Shown here: positions 46,001 through 55,773 of the stretch, in pieces
Layout: each line of letters starts with the position of its first letter
How positions within the stretch are numbered: the stretch's first letter is position 1
Assembly (NCBI GenBank): GCA_017405865.1
Contig: JAFQZN010000045.1
Coordinates: forward strand, 36,424-100,423
DNA from: Oscillospiraceae bacterium
GTDB lineage: Bacteria > Bacillota > Clostridia > Oscillospirales > Oscillospiraceae
Direction of reading: 5' to 3'
DNA: 64,000 nucleotides
Made by a program: the position numbers and the translations under genes
The notes under the pieces: generated by a model
What the model saw: only the letters and a program-made list of their open reading frames with translations
Databases searched by the model: none
Told to the model about the DNA's origin: nothing

Positions 46001-46295
46001 GAACGGTATTTCCTATGGTGTCTTCGCACCGGATATGCTGGTGACGCGCGCGCAGCTTGCCACGATCCTGCACCGCTATGCCGGAGAACCGGAAGGCAGT
46101 GCGGCTTTGAACGGCTTTGCCGATCAGAGCAAGGTTGATTCGTGGTCGAAGGACGCGATCTGCTGGGCGATTGACGTCGGCATACTGAAGGGCTCCCGCG
46201 ATGGCGCGGGCAGACTGTGGCTCAATCCGCAGGACAGCGCGACGAGAGCCGAGGTCGCCACGATTCTTATGCGGTTTATTGTGAATAATACTTGA
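43056..46295 (+). CDS. Large SLH-domain surface protein with four helical repeats
   Basis: Exported protein of 1079 residues. Three in-frame ATGs lie close together; 43056 is chosen because GAAGGA at 43041-43046 is nine bases away. A signal peptide (MRKLLSKAISVLLVLCLTVS onward) is followed by a MucBP/InlB-B-like segment (YHVEYYLQDLEGDGYTLEE and YTVTWKVGQNATEETYRY), a long beta-rich region (about 190-620), four roughly 66-residue FIVAR-like helical repeats each starting PADYS (about 626-885), and three C-terminal SLH domains (about 893-1075). The order, SLH last, is the reverse of its upstream neighbour. Likely a wall-anchored adhesin or polymer-binding protein; ligand unknown. Confidence 0.9.
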   Translation: MRKLLSKAISVLLVLCLTVSAFPVISFASAEAAKADVLLNELPIVPPAGGDVSYHVEYYLQDLEGDGYTLEETEALTGKAGASVEAEQANYPGFTLNSNKSVMTGTIAADGSTVLKLYYDRNLYTVTWKVGQNATEETYRYAATPSFKGSTDRADGEHGSNFVFTGWDKELVPVTKNVTYRAVYDVDCEAFILNDDSWATLQLALEHAKAGDTVRIEKDLTISKNMEIPAGVTLLLPCMDNDSGYIKRTQLGLTYLMNPNGTDTSGQGVGPNAKLYRTVTVAEGVQLTVKGALMVNAVTGRKATANSDQDVTGGYAVLQLNGNITVESGGSLDAFGYVKGSGAITAKKGGTVGDLYVVRHWRGGSQAMSLYNAGLYPMNENDCHNIETLLRIEYGATLEGIVKMYAQGAYYYTRFPQVDNTNGLIRLNDPSSFLLRTYVDGREHFEIVNGAAFAKSSMTVIGTTLSTGDYIYPIDGDIDFVLNAGEYHMQNDFKFLPGAAMKINAGASLTVDEGKTLVFYREFDNGDFNKTTAYPDRPAALLTVAAGGKFTNAGTFAGNVYTESADILIGADPVWEAVTYEAKCLAGSLPQEEFTLALNHTLSITRPHHTWKFGEDKSIVWCGGPADYSAVEAAIAMIPEDLSIYTDESVQALNDAVAAVRYDLLEEEQAQVDAWAQAIKDALAALAPKEGMPADYSAVKAALALAETYDLNLYTDASRQALEEAKAAVVYGLTEEYQAQVDAWAKAIMDAINALVFKPADYSRVEAAKRMIPPDLSIYTDESLKRLQDALDAVEDDVLINEQAKVDAWANAIIEAIAALVVKPADYSKLDAALASVPADLSGYTTESVTALNAVLAEVKEGLPITEQAQVDAWAEAVAAAVKGLVKKCDGGADCPGKIFTDMPPATHWAHEGIDFALSHGLFEGMSKTTFAPDGKMTRAMLVTVLWRLAGKPIEGRLTFGDVKEDAWYADAVKWASKHNIVNGISYGVFAPDMLVTRAQLATILHRYAGEPEGSAALNGFADQSKVDSWSKDAICWAIDVGILKGSRDGAGRLWLNPQDSATRAEVATILMRFIVNNT
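44931..45719 (+). repeat. Four coding repeats (FIVAR-like) in the large SLH protein
   Basis: Four units of about 65-68 codons, each starting ADYS and containing the conserved core QAQVDAWA or QAKVDAWA followed by an alanine-rich helix. They are similar in protein but diverged at the DNA level, so they are old repeats and not a recent expansion. Confidence 0.85.
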
Positions 46296-46320
46296 AAAAC
46301 TGCTTTCTACGCAGTAGAAT
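46292..46320 (+). promoter_or_regulatory. Promoter of the zinc-ribbon repeat protein
   Basis: TTGAAA at 46292-46297, 17-base spacer, TAGAAT at 46315-46320. The -35 box overlaps the stop codon of the SLH gene. Confidence 0.65.
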
Positions 46321-46354
46321 AGTGGCAGATATCAAATTATTGGAGGTTACGACC

Positions 46355-47002
46355 ATGGCATTTTGTGCAAAATGCGGCGCGCAGCTGGCAGACGGTTCTC
46401 TCTTCTGCGCGAACTGCGGCGCACCGCTACAGCAGCAGCCGTACCAGCAGGCACCGAACCAGCAGTACCAGCAGGCGCCCAATCAGCAGTATCAGCAGGC
46501 ACCGAATCAGCAGTACCAGCAGTACCAGCAGGCACCGAATCAGCAGTACCAGCAGTACCAGCAGGCGCCGAATCAGCAGTATCAGCAGGCGCCGAATCAG
46601 CAGTATCAGCAATACCAGCAGGCGCCCAATCAGAAGTCCGCGTTTGAAGACTTTTTCAATACGCCGGACTATACGGCGCAGATGCATCCGAACGACATTC
46701 AGCAGAACAAGGTAATGGGCGTTCTTGCCTATCTCGGCATCCTCGTGCTGATCCCGATTTTCGCAGCGCCGCAGTCGAGATTTGCCCGTTTCCACGCAAA
46801 TCAGGGCTTGATTCTGGACATTGCTGTGATGGTAATCAGCATCCTCTCCGGCTTACTGACGAGCCTTGTGCCGGTCCTCGCGATTATCTTCCTCCTGATC
46901 GACATTCCTGTGATCGCGCTGTTGATCCTCGGCATCGTCAATGCGGCAACCGGTAAGGCAAAGGAACTCCCCCTCATCGGCAAGTTAAGAATTCTGAACT
47001 GA
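46355..47002 (+). CDS. Zinc-ribbon membrane protein with YQQAPNQ repeats
   Basis: A 215-residue protein. The start is the ATG at 46355 behind GGAGG (46342-46346). It begins with a zinc ribbon of two CxxC pairs (FCAKCGAQLADGSLFCANCG), then a low-complexity tract of seven YQQAPNQQ units with extra YQQ triplets (about residues 30-94), and a C-terminal membrane domain of the Tic20/DUF4870 type (GVLAYLGILVLIPIFAAPQS, HANQGL, and two further hydrophobic segments). The combination of cytoplasmic zinc ribbon, Gln-rich linker and short membrane domain recurs in gut Firmicutes; function unknown. It is related in design to the zinc-ribbon protein at 13177. Confidence 0.82.
   Translation: MAFCAKCGAQLADGSLFCANCGAPLQQQPYQQAPNQQYQQAPNQQYQQAPNQQYQQYQQAPNQQYQQYQQAPNQQYQQAPNQQYQQYQQAPNQKSAFEDFFNTPDYTAQMHPNDIQQNKVMGVLAYLGILVLIPIFAAPQSRFARFHANQGLILDIAVMVISILSGLLTSLVPVLAIIFLLIDIPVIALLILGIVNAATGKAKELPLIGKLRILN
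46442..46635 (+). repeat. In-frame tandem repeat encoding YQQAPNQQ
   Basis: Seven near-identical 24-base units (consensus TACCAGCAGGCACCGAATCA plus GCAG) with single 9-base TACCAGCAG inserts. All units keep the reading frame; differences are mostly silent third-position changes. Confidence 0.9.
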
Positions 47003-47009
47003 AGCATTC

Positions 47010-47041
47010 AAAAAGCTCGGGTTGTAAAACCCGAGCTTTTT
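47010..47041. terminator. Terminator, first copy of an identical pair
   Basis: A 12-base-pair stem AAAAAGCTCGGG with its complement around loop TTGTAAAA, T tract on both strands. It follows the zinc-ribbon gene by seven bases. The same 32 bases recur exactly at 47296-47327. Confidence 0.92.
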
Positions 47042-47295
47042 CAGACTGTCAAAAAAGTCCGTAACCGTCAAAATTATTAAAACAATTTTTGGATTATTCC
47101 CTGTTTAAACGTTTTTCTGTTTTATTCAGGTTTTTCTAACAATTTAGGTTGCAAAAAGCCTGCTTCGCAAGAATTTTGACTTACTGCGCAACTCACGACC
47201 TACCGTACCTATGTACGCCGACGGTCGTGAGTTGCTTGTCTTCCGAACTTTTTGACAGCCTGTCAGCGTGTCGAAAAGGGTTTTTCGACACGCTG
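47042..47295. repeat. Palindrome-rich intergenic element between duplicate terminators
   Basis: A gene-free 254-base segment. It holds a 13-base-pair stem GCAACTCACGACC (47188-47200) with GGTCGTGAGTTGC (47223-47235), whose loop itself contains CGTAC/GTACG; a perfect 14-base-pair hairpin CAGCGTGTCGAAAA (47264-47277) with 47282-47295; and imperfect inverted ends GACTGTCAAAAAAGTCCG near 47044 and its near-complement near 47243-47260. It lies between convergent genes and has the look of a small non-coding mobile or REP-like element. Confidence 0.65.
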
Positions 47296-47327
47296 AAAAA
47301 GCTCGGGTTGTAAAACCCGAGCTTTTT
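47296..47327. terminator. Terminator, second copy, serving the ABC exporter genes
   Basis: Identical to the 32 bases at 47010-47041. It ends two bases before the last codon of the minus-strand ABC gene, which it terminates. Confidence 0.9.
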
Positions 47328-47328
47328 C

Positions 47329-49095
47329 CTATATTGCGTATTGACTGGTGTAGATTTCATAGTAGAAGCCTTGCTTCTCCAAAAGCTCCCGGTGCGTACC
47401 CTGCTCCACGATCTGCCCGTGATTGAGAACGAGGATCAGATCGGAGTCCACGATCGTGGAAAGGCGGTGCGCAATGACGAAGCAGGTTCGATCCTTCATC
47501 AGCTTGTCCATTGCCTTTTGGATCAAAATTTCCGTACGGGTATCGACGTTGGAGGTCGCTTCGTCCAGGATCAAAAGCTGCTTGTTCGCAAGCAGGGCGC
47601 GGGCAATCGTCAAAAGCTGCTTTTGCCCGGCAGAGATCGTGGTGGTATCCTCGCTGATCACCGTGTCATAGCCCTTCGGAAGGGTGCGGATGAAGTGGTC
47701 GCAGTAGGCGCGGTCACAGGCTTCGACGATTTCCTCGCGCGTTGCGTCCGGCTTACCGTAGGCGACGTTTTCGGCGATCGTGCCGTTAAACAGCCACGTG
47801 TCCTGCAGCACCATGCCGAAAAGATCGCGCGTACTGTCCCGCGACAGCGCGGCAACGTCCTGACCGTCGATCAGGATTTTGCCGCCCTTCAGATCGTAGA
47901 AGCGCATGAGCAGGTTAACGATCGTCGTCTTGCCCGCGCCGGTCGGGCCGACGATGGCGACGTTCTGCCCTTTTTTCACGTCGATGCAGAGATCTTCGAT
48001 CAGCGGTTTTTCCTCGCTGTAGGAGAAGTTGACGTGCTCAAAACGGATGTTGCCCTCCGTCTTTCCTTGCAGCGACTCGGCCGGACGCGCCTCTTCCGGC
48101 AGATCCAGCACGTCGTATACGCGCTTGGCCGACGCCTTGACCATCTGCAGCTCGCCGAAGCCGCTTGCGATGCGCTCCAGCGGCGCGGAAAGCTGCTTGG
48201 CAAACAAGATGACGGTGACGACGGTTCCTACGGGAACGGAGCGGTAGACGATCAGCCAGCCGCCGAGCAGGGCAATCAGAATATAGGCCAGCGCGTTCGT
48301 GAAGATAATGATCGGCTGCACGATGCTCTGCAGGAAGTTCGCCTTTCGCGCGACCTCCTGATGCTCCGCGTTGATGGCGTCGTGGTGCTGCTGCACGTGA
48401 CCTTCCAGATTAAACGCCTTGGTTGCGGGGAAGTTCGTGTAGCTTTCCTCCACGGCGGAATACATTTTGCCGAAGTAGTCAAAAGCGGAGTGCCAGCTCT
48501 TTTCGCTCAAGGAGGCGAGTCTGGACGACAGCCACAGTGACAGCGGCATAATGGCGAGCACTGCAAGCGCGAGCAGCCAGCTTTTGAGAAACATGACGAC
48601 CGCGATTGCGAGAATCTGCAGGAAGCCGGTGACGAGAATCTCAATGATGCCGTGGATGCTGTTTCCCATGGAGGAAACGTCCTCCTGCATCTTCTCAATG
48701 ATCTCGCCCGCCTTCGTCCTGTCCATGTAGGAAACGGGCAGACGCTGCAGCTTGTCGGACATGCGAATGCGAAGCCCCGCCGTATAGAAGCGGCTGACGA
48801 CGTGATTGAGCAGGTAGCTGTTGCCGTAGGTGATGCCCGCGTTTGCCGCGTAAACTGCAAACAGAAGCAGCAGCCCCGGGATCAGATCGCGGATGAGAGA
48901 GGAAGCGCGATCCGTCTGCAGCCACGCATAGAGACGGTCAATGAGCCGGCCCAGCAGCTCGGGCGTTGCGATCGAGCAGACGATGATCCCCGTGGAGAGA
49001 AGTGCGGACAGAATCAGCCATTTACGGATCGGGCGGGTATCGCGCACCATGCGCCAGACCGTATCATTCAGCATCGGCTCTCGTTTTTTCTTCAT
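47329..49095 (-). CDS. ABC exporter half-transporter, catalytic Walker B subunit
   Basis: 588-residue type IV ABC exporter subunit with six membrane helices (about 20-320) and a C-terminal ATPase. The start is the ATG at 49095 behind AGGAGG, overlapping the stop of the upstream partner as ATGA. Walker A is GPTGAGKTT and Walker B LLILDEATSNVD with the catalytic glutamate; the switch histidine is in VIAHRLST. The signature is degenerate, ISAGQKQ in place of LSGGQ. This is the pattern of one half of an asymmetric heterodimeric multidrug or lipid exporter. The transported substrate cannot be inferred. Confidence 0.92.
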   Translation of the reverse strand: MKKKREPMLNDTVWRMVRDTRPIRKWLILSALLSTGIIVCSIATPELLGRLIDRLYAWLQTDRASSLIRDLIPGLLLLFAVYAANAGITYGNSYLLNHVVSRFYTAGLRIRMSDKLQRLPVSYMDRTKAGEIIEKMQEDVSSMGNSIHGIIEILVTGFLQILAIAVVMFLKSWLLALAVLAIMPLSLWLSSRLASLSEKSWHSAFDYFGKMYSAVEESYTNFPATKAFNLEGHVQQHHDAINAEHQEVARKANFLQSIVQPIIIFTNALAYILIALLGGWLIVYRSVPVGTVVTVILFAKQLSAPLERIASGFGELQMVKASAKRVYDVLDLPEEARPAESLQGKTEGNIRFEHVNFSYSEEKPLIEDLCIDVKKGQNVAIVGPTGAGKTTIVNLLMRFYDLKGGKILIDGQDVAALSRDSTRDLFGMVLQDTWLFNGTIAENVAYGKPDATREEIVEACDRAYCDHFIRTLPKGYDTVISEDTTTISAGQKQLLTIARALLANKQLLILDEATSNVDTRTEILIQKAMDKLMKDRTCFVIAHRLSTIVDSDLILVLNHGQIVEQGTHRELLEKQGFYYEIYTSQYAI

Positions 49096-50825
49096 TTTTT
49101 GGCACCTCCTGTCTGGGAGGCGAAGATTTCCCGATAGATTCTGCAATGCTCCAAAAGTTCCGCATGCTTGCCCGCGCCGACGAGCTTGCCCTCGTTTAGG
49201 ACGAAGATGCAGTCGGAGTTCATTGCGGAGGTGATGCGCTGGGTAATGACGATCTGCGTTCTGCCGGCAAATTTATCGTTCAGCCGGGTACGCAGCTTGG
49301 CCTCGGTCAGAAAATCCAGCGCCGAGAAGCTGTCGTCAAAAATATAGATCGGCGCGTCCTTGATGATGCAGCGGGCGATCGCCAGACGCTGCTTCTGTCC
49401 GCCGGAAAGGTTCGTTCCCGACTGCTCGAGCGTGTAGTCCATGCCATCGGCCTGCTCTGCGATAAAGTCCGTGAGCTGGGCGACGTCGAGCGCTTCGCGG
49501 ATTTCGTCCTCGCTTGCCTCCATGCGCCCCATCTGCACGTTTTCGCGGATCGTGCCGGAGTAGATCATGGATTTTTGCAGGGCGCAGCTGATGTTGCGGC
49601 GGATCGTTTTGCGGGAGATAGTCGCCGCGTCGCGTCCGTCAAACAGGACACGGCCCTCGGTCGGCTGCCGGAAGGAAAGCAGCAGGGAAACCAGCGTGCT
49701 TTTGCCGGAGCCGGTGCCGCCGATCACGGAGATCTTGTCGCCGGGGTTGATATGCAGGGTGATATGGCTCAAGGCAGCCTGATCCGCGCCCTGATAGCAG
49801 AAGGTTGCGTCTTCAAAGTCGATTTTTCCGGTGAAGTGAAGATCCTCGTCCGGAATAGAGTCCGCCGTGCCCTCCGCGTCCATGACCTCGCTGATTCGCC
49901 TTGCGGCGACCTTTGCATGCGGGAACATGATGATCGCAAAGGAGGCGGAAATCAGCGCGTTCAGCACCAGTTCGACGTACTGAATCACCGCGAACACGTC
50001 GCCGGGCGTCAGATCGCCGCCTGCCTCGATACGGATGCCGCCAACCAGAAGGATCAGCAGGACGGCAACGTGAAGAACGAAGGTCGTCATCGGCACGGTC
50101 AGTGCCATTGTGACGTTGGCTTTGATGATGTTCTCCGCCATCACATGCGTTGCCTCTGCAATGCGCTCGTGCTCGCGCGGCTCACGGTTGAAGGCTCGGA
50201 TGACGCGAATGCCGCGAACGCGCTCTCTGACGATATCGTTCTGGCGGTCGCAGTATTTGTCCGACAGCTCCCAGCGCGGTGTGATCTTTTTGCCGAGCAG
50301 GACGACCACGACGATCACCAGCGGCACCATGGCGAGCATGATGAGAGACAGGGTAACGTCCTTGGAGAAGCACAGTGCAACGCCGCCGATGAACAGGAGG
50401 GGAATGATAAAGACGTTACCGCTGATCATGGAGGCAACCCACGCGAGCGTACCTGCGTCGTGGGTCGAGCGCGTGACGAGACCGCCGGTGCCGATCTTTC
50501 CCATTTCCTCGAAGGTCATGGTATGTACCTTTCGGAAGATCGCCGAGCGCAGGTCGCGGGTGAACGAAGTCGTGATGCGAGAGGTCAGATAGTAGCCCAG
50601 AATGACGGAGCCCAGACTGACCAGCGCGACCGCGAGCATGATTGCGCACATCTTGGCGGTGTAGGGAAAGGTGTTTTCAATTTCAGAGCGATAAACGCCG
50701 TTATCCAGAATGTTACTCATGATGGTCGGAAGCGCAAGATTGCACAGCACCGAGATTGCCATAAACAGCGTGGCCAGCGCGATCCGCTTCCGCTGCGGCT
50801 TCAGATAGACCAACAGTTTCCTCAC
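49092..50825 (-). CDS. ABC exporter half-transporter, degenerate-site subunit
   Basis: 577-residue partner of the downstream gene. The start is GTG at 50825 because AGGAGG (complement of 50832-50837) lies six bases away; a TTG further upstream would sit inside that site. Six membrane helices are followed by an ATPase with Walker A GGTGSGKST and a canonical signature NLSGGQKQR, but Walker B reads IYIFDDSFSALD, aspartate in place of the catalytic glutamate, and the switch region is ITQRITS, lacking the histidine. Together the two subunits make one working and one degenerate ATP site, as in TM287/288 and BmrCD type exporters. Confidence 0.92.
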   Translation of the reverse strand: MRKLLVYLKPQRKRIALATLFMAISVLCNLALPTIMSNILDNGVYRSEIENTFPYTAKMCAIMLAVALVSLGSVILGYYLTSRITTSFTRDLRSAIFRKVHTMTFEEMGKIGTGGLVTRSTHDAGTLAWVASMISGNVFIIPLLFIGGVALCFSKDVTLSLIMLAMVPLVIVVVVLLGKKITPRWELSDKYCDRQNDIVRERVRGIRVIRAFNREPREHERIAEATHVMAENIIKANVTMALTVPMTTFVLHVAVLLILLVGGIRIEAGGDLTPGDVFAVIQYVELVLNALISASFAIIMFPHAKVAARRISEVMDAEGTADSIPDEDLHFTGKIDFEDATFCYQGADQAALSHITLHINPGDKISVIGGTGSGKSTLVSLLLSFRQPTEGRVLFDGRDAATISRKTIRRNISCALQKSMIYSGTIRENVQMGRMEASEDEIREALDVAQLTDFIAEQADGMDYTLEQSGTNLSGGQKQRLAIARCIIKDAPIYIFDDSFSALDFLTEAKLRTRLNDKFAGRTQIVITQRITSAMNSDCIFVLNEGKLVGAGKHAELLEHCRIYREIFASQTGGAKK

Positions 50826-50984
50826 AGCGATCCTCCTTTCCAAAAGAATAGAGTTTTTCTCTCCGAAAGACTATTCTATCATACGGATCGCAAAATGAGA
50901 AGACCAAACAGAAAAAACAGTGTACTTTTTCCAACAATTTTAGTATAATTATCTGTAACATATCTGAAAAGAGGCTTCTGCGAT

Positions 50985-52160
50985 ATGACAAATCTCCTGC
51001 TTCGTCTCTTCGTCAGGGATTTTCAGAATACGGACGATCCGAAGGTACGCGGCGCCTACGGCAAGCTGGCGGGCGTTGTCGGCATACTCTGCAATATTCT
51101 TCTTTGCGCGGGAAAGTTGACGGTCGGCATTCTGTCCGGCTCCGTCGCCGTCACGGCGGACGCCGTGAACAACCTCTCCGACGCCTCGTCCTCGCTGGTG
51201 ACGCTGATCGGCTTCAAGCTGGCGGAACGTCCGGCGGATGAAGAGCATCCCTACGGTCATGCCCGGATCGAATATCTGACCGGGCTTGCCGTTGCCGCGC
51301 TGATTCTGGTGATCGGCGTGGAGCTGGGCAAGAGCTCCGTCGAGAAGATCATACACCCGCAGAGCGTTGCTTTTTCCTATGTAACGGTTGCCGTTCTGGT
51401 CGGCTCGATCCTCGTGAAGCTCTGGATGGCGCTGTTTTGCAATACGCTCGGCAAGCGCATCGGCTCTTCCGCGCTGACGGCGACGGCGGCAGACAGCCGC
51501 AACGACGTGATTTCCACTGCCGCCGTGCTGATCGGCTGTCTGGTCGGACACTTCTTACGCTTGCAGATCGACGGCTATATCGGGCTGCTGGTCGCACTGT
51601 TCATCGTCTGGTCGGGCTTCGGGATCGCAAAAGAGACGATCAGTCCGCTGCTCGGCGAGCAGGCGGATCCTGCGCTGGTGCGCAGCATTTCCGATCTGGT
51701 TCTTCGACATGAAAAGATTCTCGGCATTCACGATCTGATGGTGCATGATTACGGCCCCGGCCAATGCTTCGCCTCCGTCCATGCGGAGATGGACAGCAGG
51801 GAGGACCCGCTGATCTGCCATGACATCATCGACGATATTGAACGCGACGCCATGCGCGAATTGAAGGTGCATCTCGTGATCCACTACGATCCGATCGTAA
51901 CGGACGATGAAGAGCTGAACCGGATGCGCGAGCTGGTGAGCAGCGAGATCGAAAAAATCAGCCCCGCGCTTGCCATGCACGATTTCCGCATGGTGCGCGG
52001 CCCGGGACATACGAATCTGATCTTTGATCTGGTGATCCCATTCTCCATGAACGATCAAAAAGCTGCGCTGAAACGGCGGATCGACGAGCGTGTGCAGTTT
52101 GAGGGGAAGAACTATTACACGGTGATCACGTTCGACGAAGCGGCGCATAACAGAATGTGA
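50985..52160 (+). CDS. Cation diffusion facilitator family metal efflux protein
   Basis: Membrane antiporter of 391 residues for divalent metal ions. Metal-binding motifs are DAVNNLSDASSS (helix 2) and ATAADSRNDVIST (helix 5), and HPYGHARIEY follows helix 2. Six membrane segments fill about 25-210, then a cytoplasmic dimer domain with HDLMVHDYGPG, and a C-terminal extension of about 100 residues beyond the standard length. The aspartate/asparagine site type (ND) is common in Mn2+/Fe2+-type CDFs, but the metal is not certain. A -10 box TATAAT lies at 50944-50949 with no good -35 box. Confidence 0.9.
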   Translation: MTNLLLRLFVRDFQNTDDPKVRGAYGKLAGVVGILCNILLCAGKLTVGILSGSVAVTADAVNNLSDASSSLVTLIGFKLAERPADEEHPYGHARIEYLTGLAVAALILVIGVELGKSSVEKIIHPQSVAFSYVTVAVLVGSILVKLWMALFCNTLGKRIGSSALTATAADSRNDVISTAAVLIGCLVGHFLRLQIDGYIGLLVALFIVWSGFGIAKETISPLLGEQADPALVRSISDLVLRHEKILGIHDLMVHDYGPGQCFASVHAEMDSREDPLICHDIIDDIERDAMRELKVHLVIHYDPIVTDDEELNRMRELVSSEIEKISPALAMHDFRMVRGPGHTNLIFDLVIPFSMNDQKAALKRRIDERVQFEGKNYYTVITFDEAAHNRM

Positions 52161-52249
52161 ATTTTCTGTAAGCATTTCGCCGACTGCCTTTTATTCTGCA
52201 AATTTGTGTGATATAATTTCTGCAATACATGACGAAAGGTAAACGCATT

Positions 52250-54966
<2,717 letters not shown>

Positions 54967-54967
<1 letters not shown>

Positions 54968-55773
54968 TGGGAGTTCATGTAATTCGCAAAGGCGCTCTGG
55001 ATTATTTGACGGCGGACACGCTGGAGGGTACGGCGCACTGCTTTTCCACCCGGTACGGCGGCGTGAGCAAGGGGATCCTTGCCTCCCTGAACCTCGGAGT
55101 ACATCGGGGCGACGAGCCGGATAACGTATTGGAGAATTACCGCATTCTCGGCAGCACGGTCGGCTTCCGTCCGGAAGACACGGTCTTCACAAGGCAGATC
55201 CATTCCGATCTTATCGACCGCGTCGGCAGAGAGGACTGCGGCAGGGGACTGTTCCGGCCGGTGGACCACCCTTGCGACGGACTGGTGACCAACGAGCCAA
55301 ACGTCGTTTTGACCGTATTCTCGGCGGACTGCACACCCGTCCTGCTCTACGATCCCGTCGTCGGAGCGATCGGCGCCGTCCACGCGGGCTGGCGGGGAAC
55401 GGCGGCTCAAATTGCCGGCAAGGCGGCGAGGCGGATGTGCGAGGAATTCGGCTGCCAGCCGGAGCATATCCGTGCTGCGATCGGCCCGTGCATCAGCCAG
55501 TGCTGCTTTGAGACGGACGCTGACGTGCCGGAGGCAATGCGCGCCGCCTTCGGCGACGAAGCGAACGCTGCGATCCGTCCGGTAGGGCAGAAATATTATG
55601 TAAACCTAAAAGAACTGAACGCCCTCGCTCTGCGCAGGGCGGGCGTCAATCAGATCGACGTTGCAGCGGAATGCACTGCCTGCGATCCGGACCGTTTCTG
55701 GTCACACCGTCGGGTCGGCGGCGAGCGTGGCTCGCTTGCTGCAATGATCATGCTGAAAGGAGAAACCGTGTGA
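54967..55773 (+). CDS. pgeF: Multicopper-oxidase-like PgeF/YfiH protein
   Basis: 268-residue protein of the YfiH/DUF152 (laccase-domain) family, known as a peptidoglycan-editing factor in E. coli and related to human LACC1 with purine nucleoside activities. The metal/active-site residues are in TVFSADCTPVLLYDP (cysteine) and HAGWRGTA (histidine), and TRQIHSD carries the other histidine. The start codon overlaps the secA stop by one base and its end overlaps the next gene by four bases, so translation is coupled through three genes. Confidence 0.9.

Noticed and set aside
46442-46635. CRISPR-like array
   Set aside because: The repeats are continuous, keep the reading frame, have no unique spacers and encode YQQAPNQQ in a larger protein.
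47341-48540. Plus-strand 399-codon frame opposite the ABC exporter gene
   Set aside because: Antisense shadow of a gene with intact ATPase motifs; no start signal.
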